NCBI GenBank assembly: GCA_002256205.1
Contig: NKIW01000004.1
Location: 435,238 to 499,237 of the forward strand
DNA length: 64,000 nucleotides
Direction: 5' to 3'
DNA from: Rhizobiales bacterium PAR1
GTDB lineage: Bacteria; Pseudomonadota; Alphaproteobacteria; Rhizobiales; Beijerinckiaceae
Shown: piece after piece, positions 42,356-52,000 of the stretch
Layout of the letters: the number at the start of each line of letters is the position of its first letter
Position numbering within the stretch: position 1 is the first letter of the stretch
Made by a program: the position numbers and the translations under genes
The notes under the pieces: generated by a model
The model's input: only the letters and a program-made list of their open reading frames with translations
Database searches by the model: none
Told to the model about the DNA's origin: nothing

Positions 42356-44611
42356 TCACGCGGCCAGGCCGAGTTTTGCGAAGACCTGATCCTTCGGACC
42401 ATCCGCGACGATGCGCCCCTGATCCATCCAGATGATGCGATCCACCAGTGCCAGCACCGGCAGGCGATGGGTGGCGACGACCAGACCTGTCGCACCGATT
42501 TCGCGCTTGAGTTCCGCGATAACGCGCGCCTCTAGTCCGTTGTCGAGCGCGGAGGTCGGCTCGTCGAGCATCAGCGTGGCCGGGTTCCCCATCAACGCCC
42601 GCGCGAGCGAGACGGACTGACGCTCGCCGCCCGAAAGGCGCTGTCCGCCCTGCCCGACCGGCAGGCTGTAGCCCGAGGGATGGTTGCTCGCAAAATCATG
42701 GACACCGCACAGGCGGGTGATCCGGTCGAACTGCTCCTGGCTCACCGGCGGCAAGCCGATCGTGAGATTGTCATGGAGCGTCAGGTCCAGCAGTTGAGCT
42801 TCCTGCGGCATATAACTCAGCGCTTTTCGCAATTCGGCGGGATCAAACTGGCGGATGTCCCGATCATCAATGCCGATGCGCCCGTCGGAAGGTTCGGCGA
42901 GCCGGGCGATCAGCTTGAGCAGGCTCGATTTTCCGCAGCCCGCCTTGCCGATGATGCCGATCTTTTCGCCGGGCCGGATGACAAGCGAAATCTCGCGCAG
43001 CGCCAGCCTCGTCTCACCCGGATAATGGAACGAGACGTGGTGCAGATCGATTTTGCCGCGAATGCCCGAGGCGGGCAAGGCCTGACCGTCCCCGCCCGCT
43101 TCGGCGGGTGTGTTCATCAGCGGGGCGACCTGCGCAATCGCTTCCAGTCCCTGAATCAGCCGGAAGACCAGCCCTGTCAGCATGCTGACCGGCATCAACG
43201 CGCGATTGACGAGCAGGGTACAGGCCGACAGCGCGCCGATCGTCATGCCCGAGGCATCAATCCGGAACACGCCGATCACCACCGCTGCGACAATCACCGC
43301 CTGCACCAGCACGGCGCTGATCTGCGCGGAGAGTCCGTGCCAGTAGCGATTCTGATGCGCGGCAAAGCCCGCACGATCAAAAATCTGCTCCCAGACACTC
43401 AGAAAGCGCCGCCCCGCCCCTGTCGCGCGGATGCGCTCGATCCCGCCGATGCTGTCGAGTAGCACCTGTATCTGCCGGCGGGCTTCGGTGAGCTGGGTGG
43501 CATGGCTGCGATGAGCCATGTGATGCGCGAGCGCATGGGCCGCCACCAGCGCCGCGACACCGATGATCGGTGCCAGGACAATCGGGCCGCCAATTGCGCC
43601 GATAAAGATCATCAGCAACACGAAGAACGGCACATCCACGACCAGACTGACGATCAGTTGCGGCGCGATCTGCGCCAAGGCTTCAAGCTCCTGCGAGCCG
43701 GGCAGAATGGCGCCGGCGGCACGCGGCAGGTTGCCCGGTGGCGCAAACAGCAGCCGCGAGGCGAGGCGTCCCTGGAGGTCGAAAGCAGCGGAAAGCCCTA
43801 CGGCGTCAAAAAGCTTCAGCCGGGCATGGCGAAGCCCGAGTTCAAGCAGAAGTGCAAGACTGACACCGATGGCGAGCGCCCAGAGCGTATCGAAGGCGGC
43901 ATGCGGAATCACCCGATCAAACACCGCCATCGAGAACATTGGCAGGGCGAGACCGAGCAGGTTGATCAGGGCGGAGGCCACACAGAGATGCACGATCCGC
44001 GATCCCTGCCCGCGGAGGGCTTGCAGGATCAGCTGCCGTGCGGAAAGCATTGTTACAGGCGCCGAGGTCTGTGGGGCCGCCTCTGCCTCGACGACTTCGT
44101 CCGCATGCTGGGCAACATGATGGCCGGGCAATTGCTGGATGCGGAAGACGGTCCCCGTCGCTGCGGCATCGAGCGCTTTGACCGCGACGATATAAAGACC
44201 GTTCGGTCCCATGAGCTGGAAGGCCTCGTCACGCGGCCGCGAAACGACGAGGCGGCTGGTGCCATCCCCGAGGAGCACGACAGCGGGCGTCTCGCCGGCA
44301 CTCAGGGAATCGAGCGACATCGTTTCCCAGAACACCTCGAGTCCGAGCTTTTCAGCGACAACGGCAATCGTCGCTGGGCCCGGCAGGGTCTCTCCGGGTT
44401 CGGGAGGCGTGAAGTCATTGGCATGGGCGTGCCGCCAGAGCAGCGCCAACCGGTGCAGATCCGCGATCGGGTGCGAGGCGGGACCAAGGTCGGCGTAACG
44501 CGGATCGGGCGCATTCTGCATCTCGGCTACCCGGCCGCGCAGGCGGGCCAGCGCGTCGTTCAGATCGCCGGGGGCAGAGGAGCCTTTCGCGTTCTCGCCT
44601 GAGCCTGTCAT
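42356..44611 (-). CDS. Type I secretion ABC transporter (permease/ATPase)
   Basis: A 751-residue fused exporter. The N-terminal domain (about 75-190) has the fold position of a C39 peptidase but no catalytic Cys, as in transporters of RTX-type proteins without leader cleavage. The six-helix membrane domain spans about 195-480. The ATPase has Walker A IIGKAGCGKSSLLKLIA, signature RLSGGERQSVSLARALMG and Walker B TLMLDEPTSALD. I chose the ATG preceded by AGGACGG; an in-frame start 18 codons earlier lacks a clear ribosome site. It is divergent from the HlyD adaptor gene by 138 bp and heads the likely ABC-MotB-MotA-PilZ transcript. The adhesin encoded 1.5 kb away is the obvious substrate. Confidence 0.93.
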   Translation of the reverse strand: MTGSGENAKGSSAPGDLNDALARLRGRVAEMQNAPDPRYADLGPASHPIADLHRLALLWRHAHANDFTPPEPGETLPGPATIAVVAEKLGLEVFWETMSLDSLSAGETPAVVLLGDGTSRLVVSRPRDEAFQLMGPNGLYIVAVKALDAAATGTVFRIQQLPGHHVAQHADEVVEAEAAPQTSAPVTMLSARQLILQALRGQGSRIVHLCVASALINLLGLALPMFSMAVFDRVIPHAAFDTLWALAIGVSLALLLELGLRHARLKLFDAVGLSAAFDLQGRLASRLLFAPPGNLPRAAGAILPGSQELEALAQIAPQLIVSLVVDVPFFVLLMIFIGAIGGPIVLAPIIGVAALVAAHALAHHMAHRSHATQLTEARRQIQVLLDSIGGIERIRATGAGRRFLSVWEQIFDRAGFAAHQNRYWHGLSAQISAVLVQAVIVAAVVIGVFRIDASGMTIGALSACTLLVNRALMPVSMLTGLVFRLIQGLEAIAQVAPLMNTPAEAGGDGQALPASGIRGKIDLHHVSFHYPGETRLALREISLVIRPGEKIGIIGKAGCGKSSLLKLIARLAEPSDGRIGIDDRDIRQFDPAELRKALSYMPQEAQLLDLTLHDNLTIGLPPVSQEQFDRITRLCGVHDFASNHPSGYSLPVGQGGQRLSGGERQSVSLARALMGNPATLMLDEPTSALDNGLEARVIAELKREIGATGLVVATHRLPVLALVDRIIWMDQGRIVADGPKDQVFAKLGLAA

Positions 44612-44749
44612 GATGCAGCCGTCCTGGTTCGTGCAGCTGTTGCCGCTGCGCTTTCTCGCGCCCAACCGGATGTCGCCACGTTATGCTTAACAGCCCGTAA
44701 AGACTTCCCTGCAAAGGTGGTTTTCGGCATACTCCGACATGGGAAAAGC

Positions 44750-46084
44750 ATGATTGCGATTGAAAATGCGTCCCTGCCTGGCGCGGGTGAGAGCAGCGGG
44801 ACCGGCTTCACCTATCCGCGTCGCTGCGATGCCGTTGCGCGAAAGGCGCATACGCATCTGATCCGCATCATTGGTATCGGCGTGTTCGCATTTCTTGTCT
44901 GGGCGGCCTTCACCACGCTCGAAAAAGTCACGCGTGGTTCCGGGCGTGTGGTGCCGCAGACGCGCAATCAGATCATCCAGCACCTCGAGGGCGGGATCGT
45001 TTCGGAAATTCTCGTCCATGAAGGTGAGAAGGTCGCCGCCGGTGCCCCGCTGATCCGGGTGGACAACAGTTTCTCGCGGGCGGAACTGCAACAAAATCAG
45101 GTTGAGCTGAAAGCCAAGCAGCTTCAGCTGATGCGTCTCGATGCCGAGTCCAAGGGCCAGAACACATTTAATGTTGATCCTGAGCTGGCAAAGCAAATTC
45201 CCCATATCGCTGCACAAGAGCAATCGCTGTTCAAGGCTCGACTTGAAGGCTTGAGAACCCAGCTCGTTGTGATCGATGACCAATATCGCCAGAAGGAACT
45301 GGAACTCGCAGAAATGCGCTCCCGCTGGACGAGCAGCCAGCGCGAGCGCGAGATCGTCATTCCGCGCGTCGAGAGCCTGCGCCGTCTCGTCAAGATCGGC
45401 GCGATTTCCCAGAACGAACTCCTTGATAACGAGCGCTCGCTGCAGCAGGTCGAGGCGCGTCTTGCGAGCCTTGTGCATGATGTCCCGCGCCTTGAGGCCG
45501 CAGTAAACGAACTGGCGAGTCGACGCGGCGAGATTGCCGCGCGTTTCAGGGCCGATGCCGAGAAGGACCAACGCGAAACCGCCGTCCAGATCGCCAAACT
45601 CGACGAGGCCATCATCGCGATGCGGGATCGCTCCAACCGCACGGAAGTGCTCGCGCCGGTCGCGGGCATCGTCAACAAGCTCTTCGTGGATACCATTGGC
45701 GGCGTCGTGAAATCAGGCGAACCCTTGATTCAGCTTGTGCCGCTCGATGCGGCGCTAGTGGTCGAAGCACGCGTTTCACCGAGTGATCGCGCCAATGTCT
45801 GGCCGGGATTGCCGGCAATTATCAAGGTCTCGGCCTATGATTTTTCGACTTACGGCGGGCTCAAGGGCAAGGTCCTCGATGTCTCGCCCGATGCGCTGAA
45901 TGACGAGAAGGGCGAGCCCTATTTCCGCGTGCGCCTCGAAGCGGATGCCACGGGTTTCGGGCCAGGAAAACCGGTTATTCCCGGCATGCTGGCGCAGGTG
46001 GATATTCTCTCGGGCGAGCACTCGGTCCTGGCGTATCTCATGAAGCCGATCAAGCACCTCAAGAACGAAGCGCTGCGACAGTAA
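44750..46084 (+). CDS. HlyD-family type I secretion adaptor
   Basis: A 444-residue membrane fusion protein. One N-terminal transmembrane helix (about 37-56, IIGIGVFAFLVWAAFTTLEK) is followed by the first half of the lipoyl domain (QHLEGGIVSEILVHEGEKVAAGAPLI). A long coiled-coil hairpin (about 115-285) comes next, then the second lipoyl half (VLAPVAGIVNKLFVDTIGGV) and the beta-barrel end (VIPGMLAQVDIL). It bridges the ABC transporter to the TolC-like protein. It is the only plus-strand gene of the secretion locus, divergent from the ABC gene and ending 9 bp from the adhesin stop. A GTG 11 codons upstream is an alternative start. Confidence 0.93.
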   Translation: MIAIENASLPGAGESSGTGFTYPRRCDAVARKAHTHLIRIIGIGVFAFLVWAAFTTLEKVTRGSGRVVPQTRNQIIQHLEGGIVSEILVHEGEKVAAGAPLIRVDNSFSRAELQQNQVELKAKQLQLMRLDAESKGQNTFNVDPELAKQIPHIAAQEQSLFKARLEGLRTQLVVIDDQYRQKELELAEMRSRWTSSQREREIVIPRVESLRRLVKIGAISQNELLDNERSLQQVEARLASLVHDVPRLEAAVNELASRRGEIAARFRADAEKDQRETAVQIAKLDEAIIAMRDRSNRTEVLAPVAGIVNKLFVDTIGGVVKSGEPLIQLVPLDAALVVEARVSPSDRANVWPGLPAIIKVSAYDFSTYGGLKGKVLDVSPDALNDEKGEPYFRVRLEADATGFGPGKPVIPGMLAQVDILSGEHSVLAYLMKPIKHLKNEALRQ

Positions 46085-46093
46085 TCCAGCCGC

Positions 46094-49000
46094 TCAGGTG
46101 ATCGAGACGCGCGCCACTTCGGTTGTGAGACTGACATCGGTAAAGAACGTGTAGTTGACCACGCCCGGCAAGATTGACGCGGCCGTGTAGAACTCGCCGG
46201 CCGCGACCGTGAAGGTATCATTGCCATCAAGATCGAGGGTTAGCGGTGTTGCTGAGCCGGTCACGCCGAGAATGGACGCGGCATCCGAGCCGTGAAAATC
46301 CGCGAGGTTGGCGACGACGCCAGCCGAGGTGAAATCGATGGTTTCGACCGTGGAGAGGCAGGCTGTCAGATCGGCGGCCGTGATTGTTCCTGTCCCGGTG
46401 AGCGAAAGGGTATCGCTGCCGCTGCCGCCGTCCAAGATGGGGTGATCGAGTACTAATGAGGAAGCATCGACGATCATCGTGTCGTTGCCTGCGTCCCCCA
46501 AAACAATATCCCCACTTCCATTTGTGATAAATGTATCGTTGCCGTCTCCACCAATAAATTCTTCATAATTTGTCGTACCAATTATAGTATCATTGCCTGA
46601 ACTACCAACAACGCCTTCGATGCTGATATATGTATCGCCAGCAGCTTCGCCGCCCGAACCTGTACCTGTGCTGAGATTGATCGTCAAATCGGCAGTTTCG
46701 CCCGAATAGTCAGCGTAATCGATGTTACTACCACCATCCAGCACATCTGCTCCCGCGCCGCCGTAGAGGTTATCGAAACCTGCGCCGCCATTCAGCACAT
46801 CGTCGCCATTGCCCCCATTCAGAGTATCCAGACCATTCCCGCCATTTATGGTGTCGTTGCCGTCACCACCGTTGAGAAGATCGTTTCCATCCAGTCCATT
46901 AATCGTATCGTTCTCGGCAGTCCCGACGAGTGCGTTGGCAGTGTTGTCGCCATTGATGGTGGGCGCAACATCTGTCACCGTGATGGCGAGATCCTGAGTA
47001 TCCGTCAGCGTGCCATCGGACACCTGCACCTGAACGTCGTAGACATTGTTCCCGCCAGCATCAGTGGGCGATTCATAATCCGGCGCCGAGAGGAAGGTGA
47101 GAATACCGGTTGCGGCGTTGATAGTGAAAAGCGCCGCGTCGGCGCCGCCGATGATCGAATAGGTGTGCAGAGCACCCGCATCGACATCGGTCGCTGTGGC
47201 CGTCGTCACAGCCGTTGAATTTTCTGAGATTGATACCGAGGCCGTCGAGCCTGCGCCATCCGAGGTAATGACCGGTGCTTCGTTGACGTTGGTTACCGTG
47301 ACGGCAATCGCTTGCGTGTCGGTCAGCGTGCCGTCCGAGACCTGAACCGTGACGTCATAGACGTTGTTGCCGCCCACATCTCCGGGCGTCTCGAAGTTCG
47401 GGGCGGAAATGAAAGTCAGAACCCCGGTCGAGGCGTTGATGGTGAAGAGCGCGGCATCTGCGCCGCCGATGATGGAATAGGTCTGCGTTGCGCCGGCGTC
47501 GACATCGGTCACGGTGACAGTGGTCACTGAGGTTGTATTTTCGGAGATCGATACCGAGGCCGTCGAACCGGCACCGTTCGAGGTGATCACCGGTGCTTCG
47601 TTGACGTTGGTTACCGTGATGGCAATCGCTTGGGTATCGGTCAGCGTGCCGTCCGAGACCTGAACCGTGACGTCATAGACGTTGTTGCCGCCCACATCAC
47701 CGGGCGCCTCGAAGTTCGGGGCGGAAATGAAAGTCAGGACACCGGTCGCGGCGTTGATCGTGAAGAGCGCGGCATCTGCGCCGCCGATGATGGAATAGGT
47801 CTGCGTCGCTCCGGCGTCGATATCGGTCACGGTGACGGTGGCCACCGCGGTCCCATTCTCCGAGATTGATACCGAGGCCGTCGAGCCTGCGCCATCCGAG
47901 GTGATCACCGGCGCTTCGTTGGCGTTAGTTACCGTGACGGCAATCGCTTGCGCGTCGGTCAGCGTGCCATCCGAGACCTGAACCGTGACATCATAGACGT
48001 TGTTGCCGCCCACATCACCGGGCGTTTCGAAATCCGGCGCAGAGATAAAGCTCAACGCACCAGTCGCTGCGTTGATCGTAAAAAGCGCGGCATCCGCGCC
48101 GCCGATGATGGAATAGGTCTGCGTCGCACCCGCGTCGATATCGGTCGCCGTGACGGTGGTCACCGCGGTCCCATTCTCCGAGATTGATACCGAGGCCGTC
48201 GAGCCTGCACCGTTCGAGGTGATCACCGGTGCTTCGTTGAGGTCGGTCACCGTGATGGCAATCGCCTGCGTATCTGTCAACGTGCCGTCCGAGACCTGAA
48301 CCGTGACATCATAGACGTTGTTCGCACCAACATCCGTCGGCGACTCAAAATTCGGGTTAGAAATGAAGGTCAGCTGGCCAGACGAGGCGTTGATCGTGAA
48401 AAGCGCTGCATCGGCGCCACCTATGATCGAATAGGTCAGCGTCGCACCCGCGTCCTGATCGGTCGCCGTGACAGTAGTCGTCATGGGTTGGTTCTCGACG
48501 ACACTGAAAGCCGCCGTCGCCCCTCCACTATTCGAGGTGATCACCGGCGCATCGTTGACGTTCGTGACCGTCACCGCAATGGCCTGGGTCGCTGTCAGCG
48601 CACCGTCGGAAACGCGGACAATCACGTCATAGACGTTGTTGGCGCCAACGTCTGTGGGCGCTTCAAAATTAGGGGCGGAAACAAAGGTCAGTGCACCGGT
48701 AGACGCATTGATCGAAAACAGGGCTGCGTCTGCACCGCCGGAGATCGAATAGGTAAACGTTGTGCCGGCATCCACATCCGCCCCGACAACCGTGGTGATG
48801 GCAGCGCCATTCTCGGCCATCGTTACGGATGCGCTGGCGCCGCCCCCGTTTGAGGTAATAACCGGCGTTTCGTTGACATTCGTGACCGTAATTGTGAGCG
48901 CCTTAGTGCCTGTCAGGCCAAGACCGTCAGAGACCTGAACCGTCACGTTGTAGATATTGTTGGCACCAACATCGGTCGGGACTTCAAAGTTCGGGGCCGT

Positions 49001-52000
49001 AATAAAACTCAGCACCCCGGTCGAGGAATTGATCGTGAATGCAGCGGCATCCGCGCCGCCCGAAATGGAATAGATTTTCACCGCGCCGGCATCGGGATCC
49101 GTTGCCGTCACAGTACCCACTGCGGTCGAATTCTCGGCAACCGAATAGGCAGCGGTGGATGAGATTGATGGCGCTTCGTTCACGTTAAGAATCGTGACGG
49201 CGATGGCCTGTTGCGCTGTTCCGCCAAGGCCATCCGAAACCTGAACGATCACGTCGTAGACATTGTTTGCACCAGCATCGAGCTTCGACTCAAAATTCCG
49301 GGACGTGATCGTCAGGACGCCCGTTGAGGCATTGATCGCAAAAAAGGCCGCATCTGCACCACCCGCGATGGAATAGGTCTTGGTTGCGCCGGCATCCGGA
49401 TCGGTTGATGTCACCGTGGTGATAGCCGTTGTGTTTTCATTGATCGACAGACTGGCTGTCGCCCCACCGCCATTCGATGTGATGGTCGGGGCTTCGTTGT
49501 CGTTGGTAACCGTAACGGCAATCGTCTGCGTCGTGGTACCGCCCAGCCCGTCCGAAACCTGAACCTGAACGTCATAGACGTTGTTAGCTCCAACGTCGCT
49601 TGGCGTCTCGAAGTTTGGGGCGGCAATAAACGTCAGAACGCCGGTGGAGGCATTGATGGTGAAGCGCGCGGCATCCACGCCGCCGACAATCGTGTAAGTC
49701 AATGTCGCGCCGGCATCCGGATCCGTTGCCGTGACCGTAGTAACCGCCGTCCCGTTTTCTGCCGCGGAGACGGAGGCCGTTGTCCCGCCTCCATTCGAGG
49801 TGATCACCGGCGTTTCGTTGACGTTGGCGACGGTCACTGCGATTGTCTGTGTCGCAACGCCCCCGAGGCCGTCAGACACCTGAACCTGAACGTCATAGAC
49901 GTTGCCGGCACCCACATCGGATGGCGATTCAAAATTCGGCGCCGAGACAAACGTGAGCACACCGGTCGTCGCATTGATGGCGAAACGGGCGGCGTCAACG
50001 CCACCGATGATGGAGTAGGTCAAGGTCGTGGCGGCATCGACGTCGCTTGCCGTCACAGTTGTGACGGCTGCGATATTTTCGTTCACAGTCAGAGCCGCCG
50101 TGGCACCGCCCCCGTTTGAGGTGATTACCGGCGCTTCGTTGTCGTTGGTAACCGTAACGGCAATCGTCTGCGTCGTGGTACCGCCCAGCCCGTCCGAAAC
50201 CTGAACCTGAACATCATAGACGTTGTTGCCACCGACATCGACCGGCGCCTCGAAATTCGGCGCGGCGACAAAGGTGAGAACACCTGTCGAGGCGTTGATG
50301 GTGAAGCGGCCAGCATCCGCACCGCCGACGATCGTATAGTTGAGCGTCGCGCCAGCGTCCGGATCTACTGCGGTGACTGTCGTGACGGCCGTCCCGTTTT
50401 CTGCAGCAGATATGGAGGCGGTGGCACCACCACCGTTCGAGGTGATCACCGGCGCTTCGTTGGCGTTGGTGATTGTGACAGCGATGGTTTGCGTATCGAC
50501 GCCGCCCAGCCCGTCCGAGGCCTGAACAACGACATCATAGAGGTTGTTCGCCCCGACATCGAGCGGCGCTTCAAAATTCGGCGCCGACACAAAGGTCAGA
50601 ACGCCGGTGGAGGCGTTGATAGCGAAGCGGGCCGCATCCGCACCACCTACAATCGAATAGGTGATGATGGCACTGGCGTCTGGATCAACTGCGGCAACGG
50701 TTGTGACCGCAGTCCCGTTTTCCGCCATCGTGAGGCTGACGGTCGAAATGCCGCCGTTCGAGACAATAGTCGGCGCCTCGTTAACGTTGGTGACAGTGAC
50801 AGCAAGGGTCTGCGTGTCGAGGCCGCCGAGAAAATCCTCTGCCTGAACAATGACATCGTAAATATTGTTACCGTCTGTATCCGTCGGGGTCTCGAAATCG
50901 GGCGCCCCAATAAACGTCAGCGCACCGGTCAACCCGTTGATGGTAAACCGGGCAGCGTCCGCGCCTCCGATGATGGAATAAATCGTGAAAGAACTGGCAT
51001 CGGGATCGGTCGCCGTCATCGTCGTTACGGCGGTTGTTCCTTCCATCACCGAGATCGACGCGGAAGCGCCGCCACCGTTCGAGGTGATCACTGGCGCTTC
51101 GTTGACGTTTGTCACCGTCACGGCGATCGCTTGGGTGTCGATCATGCTGCCGTCCGAAACCTGCACGATCACGTCATAGACATTGTTGCCGCCGGAATCG
51201 ACGGGGCCTTCAAAATTTGGCGCGCTGACGAAGGTCAGGACACCCGTCAGGGCATTGATCGAGAAGCGGGCAGCATCGACGCCGCCTGCGATCGAATAGG
51301 TCAGCGGCGCAGAGTCAAAATCGAAAGCTGTGACCGTGGTCACAGCGGTCGTATTTTCCGAAATCGACAGCGTTGCTGTTGCACCGCCGCCGTTCGACGA
51401 AATGACCGGCGCCTCATTGACGTTGACGATGGTGATCGCAAGGGTTTGGGTATCGATCAGCGTGCCATCCGAGGCCTGAACGATGACATCGTAGACGTGA
51501 TTCCCGCCAACGTCGGTCGGCATCTCGAAATCTGGTGTCGAATTGAAGATAAGTGCGCCCGTCGTTGCATTGATGGTGAAGTTGGCGGCATCCGCGCCAC
51601 CGACAATCGAATAGGTCACGGTCGCGCCGGCGTCGGGATCGACTGCCATCACGGTCGTTGCTGTCGCCACGCCTTCCGACAGGGTGATCGCAGCCGTTGC
51701 GCCGCCCCCATTCGAGGAGATGATCGGCGCTTCGTTGGTGTTCGTAACGGTAATCGAGAGCGTCTGCGTATCGACACCCCCAAGGCCGTCGTTGGCCGCG
51801 ACGACCACCTGATAGATGTTGTTGCCATCCGCGTCGGTCGGGGCCTCGAAATTCGGGGCGGTAACGAATGTCAGCACGCCTGTGGCAGCGTTGATGGTGA
51901 AGCGAGCGGCATCTGCACCACCGGCAATTGTATAGGTCAGGGTCGCGCCGGCATCCGGGTCCGTCGCCGAGACGGTTGTCAGCGCCGTTGTGTTTTCGGC

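Noticed and set aside
47312..48187. Three near-identical plus-strand frames of about 79 codons (RVGQRAVRDLNRDVIDVVAA type)
   Set aside because: They are the antisense of the 318-bp cadherin modules, repeated only because the modules are.
46966..48870. Regular direct repeats that might suggest a CRISPR or satellite array
   Set aside because: The 318-bp units are translated in frame as cadherin domains; there are no short repeats with unique spacers and no cas genes.
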